This document shows, piece after piece, positions 13,847 through 21,780 of a stretch of DNA of 30,311 bases; position 1 is the first letter of the stretch, and each line of letters starts with the position of its first letter. This DNA comes from CALGFI01 sp036374435 (GTDB lineage: Bacteria > Actinomycetota > UBA4738 > HRBIN12): contig DASUTU010000067.1 in NCBI GenBank assembly GCA_036374435.1, positions 1 through 30,311 of the forward strand, in the 5' to 3' direction. The translations under genes and the position numbers were made by a program. Under the pieces are notes generated by a model. That model made no database searches. It saw only the letters and a program-made list of their open reading frames with translations, and had not been told where the DNA came from.

Positions 13847-15820
13847 ATGCGAGGTCACGGCCGGATGTTCCGCCTGCCGTCGGAGGACGACGAGCGGCCG
13901 ATCGCCCGCAACACGGTCCGGCGCGTGGTGGGCACGTTCCGCCCGTACCGGAGGAAGGTGTCCGTGGTCGGCGTCCTGATCCTGCTCACGTCGGGGCTCG
14001 GCATCGTCAACCCGCTCCTGATCAAGTGGATCTTCGACAACGCGCTGTTCGGCAACCCGCAGGGCAGCTGCGGCGGCGGCGCCTGCCCCGACCTCGGCGC
14101 GTTGTATGTGGGCGTCGCGTGGATGGTCTCCATCCCGGTGGTAACCGGCGCGATCGGCATCGCCCAGACCTATCTCGCCAACCTCGTCGGGTTGCGCGTG
14201 ATGCACGACCTCCGGAACTCGCTGTATTCGCACCTCCAGTTCATGCCGCTTCGCTTCTTCACCACCACGCGGACGGGCGAGATCCAATCTCGTCTGGCCA
14301 ACGACGTGGGCGGCGTGCAGGCGGTGGTGACGGACACGGCCTCGAACGTCCTGTCGAACGTGGTCGTCATCGTCAGCACGATGATCGCGATGACCATTCT
14401 GTCGTGGCAGCTCACCGTGTTGTCGCTGTCGCTGATGCCGTTCTTCCTCTGGCTGACGGTGAAGGTCGGCCGGGCCCGTCGCGAGGTGGCGACCAGCACG
14501 GCGAGGACGATGGCGGACCTGACTGCCGTGACGGAGGAGACCTTGTCGGTCTCGGGCATCCTGCTGTCCAAGGCGTTCGGTCGGCAGCGGCACGAGATCG
14601 GCCGCTTCCGCAACGAGAACGAACGCCTGACCGGCCTCCAGATCCGGCAGACGATGATCGGGCGGTCCTTCTTCGCGCTGGTCGGCACGTTCTTCTCGAT
14701 CACGCCGGCGCTCGTGTACCTGGTCGCCGGGTGGGTGATGTCGAACGATCCCGCTCAGATCGCGATCACGGCGGGCACGATCGTCTCGTTCACGACGCTC
14801 CAGTCGCGGCTGTTCTTCCCGATCGGGTCCATGCTCCAGGTCTCGACCGAGATCCACTCGTCGCTGGCGCTGTTCGACCGGATCTTCGAGTACCTGGATC
14901 TGGACCACGAGATCGTGGACGCCCCCGACGCCGTTCGGCTCGCCCCCGCCGAGGTCGGGGGCGCCGTGGCGTTCCGTGACGCCTGGTTCCGCTACGACCG
15001 CCCGCCGGAGACCGGAAAGATGCCCGTGTCCCCGACGGACCTCGCGCTGGCGAACGAGGCTCCACGCGAATGGACGCTCGAGGACGTCTCCCTCGAGATC
15101 CAGCCGGGCCAGCTCGCGGCGTTGGTGGGCCCGTCGGGCGCGGGGAAGACCACCATGACCTACCTCGTGCCCAGGTTGTACGACGTCCAGCGCGGCCGGA
15201 TCGAGATCGACGGTCACGACGTCCGCCGGATCGCGCTCGAGTCGCTCGGGGACGTGATCGGCGTGGTCACCCAGGAGACCTACCTGTTCCACACGACCAT
15301 CCGCCGCAACCTCCTGTACGGCCGGCCCGAGGCATCGCAGGAGGAGCTCGAGGCCGCGGCCCGGGCGGCGAACATCCACGACCGGATCGCCGAGCTGCCC
15401 GAGGGCTACGACACCGTCGTCGGTGAACGCGGCTACAAGCTCTCGGGCGGGGAGAAGCAGCGGCTGGCCATCGCCCGGGTGGTCCTCAAGGACCCCCGGA
15501 TCCTGATCCTGGACGAGGCCACCTCGTCGCTCGACACGACGTCGGAGCGGTTGGTGCAGGCGGCGCTCGAGCCGCTGATGCGGGGCCGGACGACGATCGC
15601 CATCGCGCACCGGCTCTCGACGATCCTGTCGGCGGACGTGATCTTCGTGGTGGACCGGGGGCGGATCGTCGAGCGCGGCACCCACGCCGAGCTGCTCGAG
15701 CGCGCCGGGCTCTACGCCCGGCTCTACGAGCAGCAGTTCCGCAGCGGCACCGTCCAGGCCGAATGTGAAGACGGCGTGATCCTGACCACCGGCGAGGTGG
15801 TGAAGACCGGACGCGAGTGA
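13847..15820 (+). CDS. ABC-type multidrug/lipid exporter, fused permease-ATPase
   Basis: A 657-residue half-transporter of the ABCB/MsbA type, which works as a dimer to export hydrophobic substrates. The membrane domain (about 35-345) has six helices, with RFFTTTRTGEIQSRLANDV (136-154) as coupling-helix region. The ATPase domain has Walker A GPSGAGKTT (428-436), Q-loop Gln476, signature LSGGE (532-536), Walker B ILILDE (552-557) and H-loop His588. Between the A-loop aromatic (FRYDR, 381-385) and the next strand there is an extra loop of about 20 residues (386-408) not usual in the family. A CGGGAC segment (75-80) may face outside. It is single-gene and converges on the GNAT gene. Confidence 0.95.
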   Translation: MRGHGRMFRLPSEDDERPIARNTVRRVVGTFRPYRRKVSVVGVLILLTSGLGIVNPLLIKWIFDNALFGNPQGSCGGGACPDLGALYVGVAWMVSIPVVTGAIGIAQTYLANLVGLRVMHDLRNSLYSHLQFMPLRFFTTTRTGEIQSRLANDVGGVQAVVTDTASNVLSNVVVIVSTMIAMTILSWQLTVLSLSLMPFFLWLTVKVGRARREVATSTARTMADLTAVTEETLSVSGILLSKAFGRQRHEIGRFRNENERLTGLQIRQTMIGRSFFALVGTFFSITPALVYLVAGWVMSNDPAQIAITAGTIVSFTTLQSRLFFPIGSMLQVSTEIHSSLALFDRIFEYLDLDHEIVDAPDAVRLAPAEVGGAVAFRDAWFRYDRPPETGKMPVSPTDLALANEAPREWTLEDVSLEIQPGQLAALVGPSGAGKTTMTYLVPRLYDVQRGRIEIDGHDVRRIALESLGDVIGVVTQETYLFHTTIRRNLLYGRPEASQEELEAAARAANIHDRIAELPEGYDTVVGERGYKLSGGEKQRLAIARVVLKDPRILILDEATSSLDTTSERLVQAALEPLMRGRTTIAIAHRLSTILSADVIFVVDRGRIVERGTHAELLERAGLYARLYEQQFRSGTVQAECEDGVILTTGEVVKTGRE

Positions 15821-15825
15821 CCGGC

Positions 15826-15845
15826 GCCGGTGGGCCTCCACCGGC
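15826..15845. terminator. Candidate bidirectional hairpin terminator
   Basis: GCCGGTGG, loop GCCT, CCACCGGC form a perfect 8-base-pair stem in the 33-base gap between the convergent exporter and GNAT genes. No T-run follows on either strand, as is common in high-GC genomes, so termination strength is uncertain. Confidence 0.5.
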
Positions 15846-15853
15846 ACGGGGGC

Positions 15854-16351
15854 TCAGGCCGGCGGGATCTCCTTCTGATACGTCAGCAGCACGAACCCGT
15901 CCGGGAACACCCGGTCCGCGAGCCGTTCGAACCCCATCCCCTCGTACATGGCCTGCGCGGCCCGCATCCGATGGGTTGTGTGCAGCGTCATCCGGGTCCG
16001 GCCGGCGGCCCGGGCGCGATCGAAGCAGGCCGCCATCAGGGCGCGCGCGACCCCGCGGCCGCGGGCCTCGGGATGGACGCCGAGCATGCGGATGTGGGCC
16101 TCGTCGGGCGCGAGGGATGGATCGTCGTCGTCGATCCGCTCGCCGAGCTCGAGCGTGGCGCTTCCCAGGATCCGACCGCCGTCGACGGCCACCAGGACGG
16201 TGGCCACCTTGGCCCGGCGAGCCACGTCGCCGATCTCCCCGAGGTACCCCTCCCAGGCCTCGTCGCCGGGCCGGACGAACTCGCGGTAGGCCGAGACCGT
16301 GACCTGCCCCGCCTCCTCGTGCTCCTCCACGCGCGCCTCGCGAACCTCCAC
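15854..16351 (-). CDS. GNAT-family N-acetyltransferase
   Basis: A 165-residue GCN5-related acetyltransferase. Motif A is HIRMLGVHPEARGRGVARAL with the R-G-x-G-x-A pyrophosphate-binding turn; motif B is AAQAMYEGMGFERL. The acceptor is unknown. The frame is open back to a TTG at 16384 (176 residues), but that start lies within a palindrome and the region before GTG 16351 is poor in GNAT features. TAGCCT ends 8 bases before GTG 16351, so I take this as a leaderless start. It is divergent from marR and likely one of its targets. Confidence 0.82.
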   Translation of the reverse strand: MEVREARVEEHEEAGQVTVSAYREFVRPGDEAWEGYLGEIGDVARRAKVATVLVAVDGGRILGSATLELGERIDDDDPSLAPDEAHIRMLGVHPEARGRGVARALMAACFDRARAAGRTRMTLHTTHRMRAAQAMYEGMGFERLADRVFPDGFVLLTYQKEIPPA

Positions 16352-16359
16352 GACCGAGG

Positions 16360-16365
16360 AGGCTA
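16360..16365 (-). promoter_or_regulatory. Putative -10 box (TAGCCT), GNAT gene
   Basis: TAGCCT on the minus strand stands 8 bases before GTG 16351. A -35 at the usual distance would fall near 16383-16389, inside the 16380-16394 palindrome, although no consensus -35 is seen there. Confidence 0.35.
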
Positions 16366-16379
16366 CCGCGGCAGTCTCC

Positions 16380-16394
16380 GTCAATCAGATTGAC
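16380..16394. promoter_or_regulatory. Perfect 15-bp palindrome, candidate MarR operator
   Basis: GTCAATC-A-GATTGAC, 7-base arms around one central base, in the divergent GNAT/marR promoter region. Its right arm overlaps the TTGACA -35 of marR (16390-16395). The AT-rich palindrome stands out against high-GC surroundings and fits a MarR-dimer site for autoregulation and control of the GNAT gene. Confidence 0.65.
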
Positions 16395-16419
16395 ATCGAC
16401 CGCCACGAGGCTGAACGAT
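16390..16419 (+). promoter_or_regulatory. marR promoter: TTGACA-N18-AACGAT
   Basis: A consensus -35 TTGACA (16390-16395) is followed after 18 bases by AACGAT (16414-16419), 6 bases before ATG 16426. The transcript would be leaderless. The -35 lies in the palindrome, so bound repressor would block it. Confidence 0.5.
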
Positions 16420-16425
16420 GGAGCG

Positions 16426-16866
16426 ATGGGAGAGCCGGACCTGGCCCGGTTGTTGCTCGAGGCGTCGAGAACGCTCGGCGCCGACGTCGTGGCGAGCCTG
16501 GACGAACGGGGGTTCCCCGACGCGCGCCCGGGCCATTCGGCCGTGTTCGTGCACATAGATCGCCGCTCGGGCACCCGGCTGACCGACCTGGCCCGGCGAG
16601 CCCGCATGACCAAACAGGGCATGATGTTGCTCGTCGACGACCTCGAGAACCGCGGGTACGTCCGGCGCGTGCCCGATCCCGAGGACGCCCGGGCCAAGGT
16701 GGTTCGCCTGACCGCCCGCGGGCGTCGCTACGTGGCCGAGGGGCGGCGGGCCGTCGCCGCCATGGAGGTCCGGGTGCGGCGAGAGCTCGGCGACCGCCGG
16801 TACGAGTCGCTCCGGGCCGCGCTCGAGGAGCTGATCGAGGCCGGCGGCTGGCCCATCGAGGGCTGA
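16426..16866 (+). CDS. MarR-family winged-helix transcriptional regulator
   Basis: A 146-residue MarR protein. The winged helix is clear: RRSGTRLTDLARRARMTKQG as helix-turn-helix (recognition helix MTKQGMMLLVDDLENRGYV), then the wing with RRVPDPEDARAKVVRLT. N- and C-terminal helices form the dimer. The effector is unknown. ATG 16426 is chosen over the TTG at 16390, since the longer form would include the operator and the -35. It probably represses itself and the divergent GNAT gene through the palindrome. The phosphogluconolactonase gene follows 14 bases after its stop and may be co-transcribed. Confidence 0.9.
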   Translation: MGEPDLARLLLEASRTLGADVVASLDERGFPDARPGHSAVFVHIDRRSGTRLTDLARRARMTKQGMMLLVDDLENRGYVRRVPDPEDARAKVVRLTARGRRYVAEGRRAVAAMEVRVRRELGDRRYESLRAALEELIEAGGWPIEG

Positions 16867-16880
16867 GGGCGAGGACCGAC

Positions 16881-17540
16881 GTGGTGGAACGCCGGCTGGA
16901 AGTGTTTCCCGACGCGGGAGCGGTGGCACGGCGCGGGGCGGAGGTGATCGTGGCGGCGGCGACGGGCACGTCCCCCGCCTTCACCTTCGCGGTCAGCGGC
17001 GGGCGGACGCCGGGTGCGATGTTCGGGCTCCTGGGCGGGGTCGCCTGGGACCGGGTCGGGATCTGGCAGGTGGACGAGCGGGTGGCTCCAGAGGGCGATC
17101 CCGACCGCAACCTCACGGGGCTGCTCGACGCGCTGCCGCGCGCCGCGCGCGGCCGGGTTCGGCCGATGCCGGTGACCGATCCGGATCTCGAGGAGGCGGC
17201 CGAGCGGTACGCGACCGGCCTGCCACCGGCGTTCGACCTGATCCACCTGGGGCTCGGCGACGACGGACACACCGCGTCGCTCGTGCCGGGAGACCCCGTG
17301 CTCGAGGTGGACGACCGGGACGTCGCGTTGACCGGCGAGTACCGCGGGCGGCGGAGGATGACCCTTACCTATCGGGTGCTCGAGGCGGCCGGCCTCGTCT
17401 TGTGGCTCGTCGCCGGCGAGGACAAGGCACCGGCGATGTCCGGGCTGCTCGGCGCCGATCCGTCGATCCCGGCCGGACGGGTTCGGGCCCCGCGACAGCT
17501 CGTGGTGGCCGACGAAGCCGCTGCGGCCGGGGTCGGCTGA
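16881..17540 (+). CDS. pgl: 6-phosphogluconolactonase
   Basis: A 219-residue DevB/SOL-type lactonase that hydrolyses 6-phosphogluconolactone in the oxidative pentose-phosphate pathway, supporting NADPH supply. Landmarks: SGGRTP (39-44), VDERVAPEGDPDRN (64-77) and GLGDDGHTASL (124-134) with the catalytic-site His. GAGGA (16871-16875) serves GTG 16881 (5 bases) or GTG 16884 (8 bases). The usual neighbours zwf and opcA are not in the window, so this copy is separated from that cluster; the MarR gene directly upstream may set its expression. Confidence 0.92.
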   Translation: MVERRLEVFPDAGAVARRGAEVIVAAATGTSPAFTFAVSGGRTPGAMFGLLGGVAWDRVGIWQVDERVAPEGDPDRNLTGLLDALPRAARGRVRPMPVTDPDLEEAAERYATGLPPAFDLIHLGLGDDGHTASLVPGDPVLEVDDRDVALTGEYRGRRRMTLTYRVLEAAGLVLWLVAGEDKAPAMSGLLGADPSIPAGRVRAPRQLVVADEAAAAGVG

Positions 17541-17549
17541 CGCGAGCCC

Positions 17550-18650
17550 TCAGGAGAACCGCACGGACAGGAACCGCTCGATCGGCAGCGGCGCCGGCCG
17601 CGCGAGCGCGAGATCGGCCAGCACCCGCCCAAGGAAGGGCGCGAACTTGAACCCGTGCCCGCTGCACGGCGAGCCGATCACCACCGGCCCGCGCCGGTCC
17701 AGGACGAAGTCCTCGTCCGGGCTGTTCGTGTACAGGCAGGTCTCCGTCCCGCCGTCGTCCCCGTGGGGGGCGAACCGCGCGTTTGCGTAGTCGATCACCC
17801 GAGCCTCCCGGCCGGGGTCGGGCTCGAAGGAGCGCGTGTCGGCGTCGACGACGGGTCCGGACAGGTGCAGGGCCACCTTGAACGCCCCCCGGTCCTGGGG
17901 GTGAGGGACCACGTAGGGGGTCTGCGCCGGGCCCGTGCCCCAGTCGGTGAGCGTGGGAAGCTCGGCAGGTTCGTCGAGGCGGAAGTAGGTGACCTGCTCC
18001 AGGCTGGGCGTCAGCGGGAGGTCGATCCCGGCCGTGCGAAGCAGACCGCCGGCCCACGGGCCCGCAGTCACCACGACGATCGGCGCCCGGAACGACTCGC
18101 CCTCGGCGTGAACCTCGGCGCCGGTCCCGGTGGCCACGATCCGCTCCACGGGAACGTGTTCGCGCACCGTCGCGCCGGCTTCGGCCGCCAGCCGCGCCTG
18201 GGCCCGCACGGTGCGTTCGGCCAGGCACACCCCTCCGTCCTCCTGGACGAACACCTCGACGTCCTCCGGGACCCGCAGGGCCGGCCACCGCTCGCGGATC
18301 GCGGCCGGCGTCAGGTACTCGACGGCCACGCCCGCCGCCCGGGTGGCCTCCGCCGACGTCCTCCCGGCCCGGCCGAGATCGAGGCCGGCCGTCGTGACGA
18401 GCAGGGTCTCCCCGGCCTCGGCCTCGAGCGCCCGCCACTCGTCCAGGGCCCGGCGTGCCATCCGGACGTAGTCGGGGTGGTGGTACGTGAGCCGGAAGAT
18501 CCGGGTCGGCCCGCCGGAGCTGCCCCGCGCGTGGCCGACCTCGAACCGTTCGAGCAGCAGCACGGAGCGGCCGGCGTTCGCCAACCACCTGGCGGCGGAC
18601 GTCCCCATCACGCCGCCGCCGACCACGATGACGTCGAACTCGGAGGTCAC
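17550..18650 (-). CDS. Sarcosine oxidase / N-methyltryptophan oxidase-like flavoenzyme
   Basis: A 366-residue monomeric amine oxidase of the MSOX/MTOX/PIPOX group. The FAD Rossmann motif VVGGGVMGTSAARWL (9-23) and acidic Glu34 bind ADP-ribose. Cys305 in CLYTNSPDED matches the Cys that carries covalent 8alpha-linked FAD in this family. SGHGFKFAP (330-338) with Lys335 is the oxygen-activating region. It would oxidise a secondary amine or N-methyl amino acid, giving H2O2; which substrate is not clear. The GTG start is 3 bases after the stop of the AI-2E permease gene on the same strand, so they share an operon. Also close to the DadA-type oxidases, but SGHGFKF favours the MSOX group. Confidence 0.88.
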   Translation of the reverse strand: MTSEFDVIVVGGGVMGTSAARWLANAGRSVLLLERFEVGHARGSSGGPTRIFRLTYHHPDYVRMARRALDEWRALEAEAGETLLVTTAGLDLGRAGRTSAEATRAAGVAVEYLTPAAIRERWPALRVPEDVEVFVQEDGGVCLAERTVRAQARLAAEAGATVREHVPVERIVATGTGAEVHAEGESFRAPIVVVTAGPWAGGLLRTAGIDLPLTPSLEQVTYFRLDEPAELPTLTDWGTGPAQTPYVVPHPQDRGAFKVALHLSGPVVDADTRSFEPDPGREARVIDYANARFAPHGDDGGTETCLYTNSPDEDFVLDRRGPVVIGSPCSGHGFKFAPFLGRVLADLALARPAPLPIERFLSVRFS

Positions 18651-18653
18651 GGC

Positions 18654-19871
18654 CTACCGGGTCGCGTCTCCGGCCGTCGACCGCCCCTCGCGTAGTTCGT
18701 TCCCGGCCGGGGGCCGGCCCTCTCGCACCGAGACCGAGTCCTTGGTCAGGTTTGAGTCGATCACCTCGTGCCGCGTCAGGTATGTGGAAACGGTGGCCTG
18801 GATGACGGCGGCCGCGGGCAGGGCCATGAACGCCCCGATCAGCCCGCTCACCAGCCCGCCGGCCAGCGCCGCGCCGAACGCCACGGCGGGGTGCAGCTGC
18901 ATGGTCCTGGCGGTGATCCTCGGTGAGAGGAGGTAGTTCTCGACCTGCTGGTAGATCACCACGAAGATCGCGAAGAACAGGGCCGCCCACGGGTCTTCGA
19001 GGACGGCGACGAGCAGCGGGATGGCGGCCCCGATGTACGTGCCGACCACCGGGATGAACTGCGAGACGATGCCCTGCCACAAGGCGAGCGGGATGGGAAA
19101 GGGCACCCCGAGCACCTGGAGCACGATGAACGTCGCGACCGCGTTGATCAGCGCCAGGAGCAGCCGCGAGTACAGGTAACCGCCGGTCTTGTCGATGGCC
19201 ACGTTCCAGGCGGTCAGGACCTCCCGCTGCCGGCGGGGCGGGAGGATCGAGCAGACGGCCCGGCGGAACCGCGGGCCGTCCGCCACCAGGTAGAAGGTGA
19301 ACAACCCGATCGTGAGCACCTGGAACACCAGGCCGAGCAGGAACGCGCCGACCGAGGCCAGGTTGGACGCCAGCGTCTGGACGTTGTCCTGGGCGCTCGT
19401 GATCTGCTCGAGGAGCTCCTCGCTGGTGAGCTCCACGTCGAACCACCGCTCCGTGTAGACGCTGGCCTGGCGGAGCCACTCCGGGACCCGGGCGATCAGC
19501 TCCTGCACCTGATCTACGATCAGCGGGACCATCGAGGCCACCAGCACCACGCCGATCAACGCGAGCCCGAGCAGCACGACGGCCGTCGCGGCGCCCCGCC
19601 GCCATCCCCGCCCTCCGAGCCAGTTGACCGCCGGCTCGAGCGCGAACGAGAGGAACAGCGCCGTGATCAGCCAGATCACCAGCTCGCGGACCCGACGGAA
19701 CATCGTGAACGCCGCGTAGGAGACGAAGAACACCGCGACGATCAGGACCAGCAAGCGCAGCGTCCACGGCGGCACGCGAGACGGTTCGGACGTCGCCGGC
19801 TCGTCGCCGACCTCCTCGGCGCCGCGGGCTTGCGCCTCCGCCAGGGTCGGGATGTCGTCGGGAGCGTCCAC
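18654..19871 (-). CDS. AI-2E family transporter (PerM/TqsA type)
   Basis: A 405-residue polytopic protein. After a 35-residue charged N-terminus it has about eight hydrophobic segments: three near 37-118, a long helical soluble region (about 120-190, VDQVQELIARVPEWLRQ), then further helices with the family block SQFIPVVGTYIGAAIPLL and VIYQQVENYLLSPRI. The family covers autoinducer-2 exporters and Na+/H+ antiporter-like PerM proteins, and many members have unknown substrates. The GTG at 19871 has a TACGCT box 7 bases upstream and no Shine-Dalgarno. The first gene of a unit with the flavoenzyme. Confidence 0.88.
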   Translation of the reverse strand: MDAPDDIPTLAEAQARGAEEVGDEPATSEPSRVPPWTLRLLVLIVAVFFVSYAAFTMFRRVRELVIWLITALFLSFALEPAVNWLGGRGWRRGAATAVVLLGLALIGVVLVASMVPLIVDQVQELIARVPEWLRQASVYTERWFDVELTSEELLEQITSAQDNVQTLASNLASVGAFLLGLVFQVLTIGLFTFYLVADGPRFRRAVCSILPPRRQREVLTAWNVAIDKTGGYLYSRLLLALINAVATFIVLQVLGVPFPIPLALWQGIVSQFIPVVGTYIGAAIPLLVAVLEDPWAALFFAIFVVIYQQVENYLLSPRITARTMQLHPAVAFGAALAGGLVSGLIGAFMALPAAAVIQATVSTYLTRHEVIDSNLTKDSVSVREGRPPAGNELREGRSTAGDATR

Positions 19872-19878
19872 GCCGGCC

Positions 19879-19884
19879 AGCGTA
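19879..19884 (-). promoter_or_regulatory. Putative -10 box (TACGCT), leaderless AI-2E gene
   Basis: TACGCT on the minus strand is followed by 7 bases and GTG 19871. It shares the 87-base divergent gap with the DUF309 promoter. Confidence 0.45.
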
Positions 19885-19946
19885 TCGGGGGGGTTGGGCC
19901 GGCGCCAGCGGTCCCGGCGGTCCGGCCGCTCGTCCCGGGTCCTGCG

Positions 19947-19952
19947 TACGAT
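19947..19952 (+). promoter_or_regulatory. Putative -10 box (TACGAT), leaderless DUF309 gene
   Basis: TACGAT-GGATCC-ATG: a 6-base gap to ATG 19959, without a Shine-Dalgarno. It supports 19959 over the earlier frame-open codon at 19830, which lies inside the opposite gene. Confidence 0.5.
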
Positions 19953-19958
19953 GGATCC

Positions 19959-20450
19959 ATGCCGCAGGAAGCCCGGGGCAAGACCGGGACCCCCACCGAC
20001 CGCCGAAACAAGCCGGAACGTCCCCGGGACCATCTCGGCCGGCCCCAGGCGTGGGACGCGGAGGGGACGCTCGAGCTCGAGGACTTCGACGACCTCCCGC
20101 TCGAGGAGAACCACCGGCTGGGGCGCGAGCACCTGAACGCCGGACGGTATTTCCCCGCGCACGAGGCCTGGGAGACGGCCTGGAAGCAGGCCCGCGGCGG
20201 CGCCGACGCCGAGTTCTACAAAGGGCTCTCGCAGCTCGGAGCCGGGTTCACCCATCTGCTCCGGGGCAACGCCCACGGGGCGGTCCGACTCCTTCGCCGG
20301 GGGGCCGGACGGATCTCCGCGTACCCCGCGGGGCACCTCGGGGTGGACACGGACCGGGTCGCGGCCGCCGCGGAGGAGCTCGCCGCCGCCGTCGAGCGGG
20401 GTGAGGTGGTTCCCGGCGAAGACGCACGGTTCGAACCGCCGGTGGTATGA
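19959..20450 (+). CDS. DUF309 domain protein
   Basis: A 163-residue protein. The basic N-terminal 45 residues (many Arg, Lys, Pro) look disordered; the rest is a DUF309 helical domain with the hallmark GRYFPAHEAWETAWK, containing the HExxW motif, then FYKGLSQLGAGFTHLLRGN. DUF309 proteins are small, widespread and of unknown function; the HExxW may bind a metal, though this is not proven. It is first in a possible unit with the downstream methyltransferase, although that gene has its own promoter-like sequence. Confidence 0.82.
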   Translation: MPQEARGKTGTPTDRRNKPERPRDHLGRPQAWDAEGTLELEDFDDLPLEENHRLGREHLNAGRYFPAHEAWETAWKQARGGADAEFYKGLSQLGAGFTHLLRGNAHGAVRLLRRGAGRISAYPAGHLGVDTDRVAAAAEELAAAVERGEVVPGEDARFEPPVV

Positions 20451-20455
20451 CGCGG

Positions 20456-20485
20456 TTGACTGAAGAGGGTCCCAGGCTGCACGAT
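20456..20485 (+). promoter_or_regulatory. Promoter TTGACT-N18-CACGAT before the methyltransferase
   Basis: TTGACT (20456-20461), 18 bases, then CACGAT (20480-20485), ending 9 bases before ATG 20495. The spacing and the -35 resemble the marR promoter. It starts at once after the DUF309 stop (20450). Confidence 0.45.
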
Positions 20486-20494
20486 GGCGGCCGA

Positions 20495-21256
20495 ATGCCC
20501 GAGGAGATCCCGAACGCGTTGGAGTGGAAGGGCCGGGCCGGCCCCTTCACCATCGAGCTGAACCCGGGCGTTTTCGCCCCCACGCACACGAGCCGAACGA
20601 TCGCCGAGGCCCTGGAGATCTATCCCGGCGACACGGTCATCGACGTGGGGTGCGGCAGCGGCGTGTTGTCGTTCGTGGCCGCCCGGCTCGGCGCCGGGCG
20701 CGTGATCGGGGTGGACCTGAACGCCCAGGCCGTCGAGGTGGCCCGGCGCAACGCCGAGCGCCTGGAGCTCTCCGGCCTCATCGAGTTTCGGGTCGGCGAC
20801 CTCCTGGAGCCGGTCCGGGGCGTCCAGGCCGACGTCATCATCGGCGACGTGTCTGGGATCCCCGACGAGATCGCCGCGGTGGCGGGGTGGTTCCCCGACG
20901 GCCGGGCCGGCGGCCCGACCGGGGCCGAGCTGCCCGCGGCCATGCTCGAGAGCATCCGCGAGAACGGCTGCCTGCTGCCGGGCGGGCGGTTGTACCTGCC
21001 GACCGGGACGATCCAGGCGGAGGGCCGGATCCTCGAGGTGGCCCGGCGGATCTTCGGAGCCGCCAACCTGCAATCGCTGCTCGAGCGCGAGTTCCCCCTG
21101 CCCGACGTGGTGGCGAAGTCCCGCGCCGTCGCGCGGATGATGAAGGAGGGGATCCTCGACCTCCACGCGCGCGGCAGCCGGCTGCTCTGGCGGCTCCAGG
21201 TGTGGCGCTGCGAGATGCCGAGGCTCTCCGGGCTCGGCTCCGTCACCGACCGCTAA
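20495..21256 (+). CDS. Class I SAM-dependent methyltransferase (PrmA/HemK-like)
   Basis: A 253-residue Rossmann-fold methyltransferase. Motif I is VIDVGCGSG (48-56) and the acidic ribose-binding residue is Asp74 (IGVDLN). NPGVFAPTHTSRTIAEAL (23-40) before motif I resembles the entry of L11- and protein-methyltransferases. The motif IV position reads GDVSGIPDE rather than NPPY, so N-methylation of Gln or adenine is unlikely; the acceptor is unknown. ATG 20495 is set by the promoter; ATG 20447 would overlap the DUF309 stop and lie before the -35. Its stop overlaps the convergent pyrE stop by 4 bases. Confidence 0.8.
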   Translation: MPEEIPNALEWKGRAGPFTIELNPGVFAPTHTSRTIAEALEIYPGDTVIDVGCGSGVLSFVAARLGAGRVIGVDLNAQAVEVARRNAERLELSGLIEFRVGDLLEPVRGVQADVIIGDVSGIPDEIAAVAGWFPDGRAGGPTGAELPAAMLESIRENGCLLPGGRLYLPTGTIQAEGRILEVARRIFGAANLQSLLEREFPLPDVVAKSRAVARMMKEGILDLHARGSRLLWRLQVWRCEMPRLSGLGSVTDR

Positions 21257-21759
21257 GACGTCGAGCCGACCGCGACCACCGACCGGACCTCGTAGCCCGC
21301 GTCCCGCAGGGCCCGGGCCCCTCCCCGGTCGATCGCCAAGACGATGAGGGCTACGTCGCACCCCACCTCCTCGAGCGCCCGCGCCGCCGCCTCCACCTGG
21401 CGCCCGGTGGTGGACACATCCTCCACGAGCGCCACGCGAGCGTCCTCGGGCGCGTGGCCCTCCACCCGAGATCTCGTCCCGTAGGCCTTGGGCTCCTTTC
21501 GGACGACGGACAGCGGCAGACCCGTCTCGAGCGCGACCGCCGCCACGAGCAGCGTGGCCGCCCCCTCGGGCGCCGCCAGATGGGTCACGTAGTTCGGGAG
21601 CAGGCCGGCCACCGCCCGCGCGGTGTCGCGCAGCAGGGCCGGGTCCGTCAGGAAGCGGAACTTGTCGAAGTAGACCGAGGACCGTTTCCCGGAGGACAGG
21701 ACGAAGTCGCCGTGGAGCTCCGAGGCGTCCAGGAGCCGCTGCGCGAGATGGCCGGACAT
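21253..21759 (-). CDS. pyrE: Orotate phosphoribosyltransferase
   Basis: A 168-residue type I phosphoribosyltransferase that joins orotate and PRPP to give OMP in UMP synthesis. The PRPP motif is LVEDVSTTG (111-119); the catalytic loop has Lys88 and Lys91 (RKEPKAYGT); the N-terminal SGKRSSVYFDKFRFLTDP is characteristic of OPRT. It is at the short end of the family. ATG 21759 has a TATGCT box 7 bases upstream; ATG 21771 (four codons longer) would lie inside that box. Divergent from pyrD with a shared -10 element. Confidence 0.93.
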   Translation of the reverse strand: MSGHLAQRLLDASELHGDFVLSSGKRSSVYFDKFRFLTDPALLRDTARAVAGLLPNYVTHLAAPEGAATLLVAAVALETGLPLSVVRKEPKAYGTRSRVEGHAPEDARVALVEDVSTTGRQVEAAARALEEVGCDVALIVLAIDRGGARALRDAGYEVRSVVAVGSTS

Positions 21760-21765
21760 CGCGCG

Positions 21766-21772
21766 TAGCATA
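21766..21772. promoter_or_regulatory. Shared -10 heptamer of the pyrE/pyrD bidirectional promoter
   Basis: The heptamer TAGCATA reads TAGCAT on the plus strand (9 bases before the pyrD ATG at 21781) and TATGCT on the minus strand (7 bases before the pyrE ATG at 21759). Both fit TANNNT, so one element may drive two divergent, near-leaderless transcripts in a 21-base gap. Confidence 0.55.
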
Positions 21773-21780
21773 AGCGGGCG

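Noticed and set aside
16390..16425. Longer MarR start at TTG 16390
   Set aside because: It would put the palindrome and the -35 inside the coding region; ATG 16426 is preceded by a -10-like box at the standard leaderless spacing.
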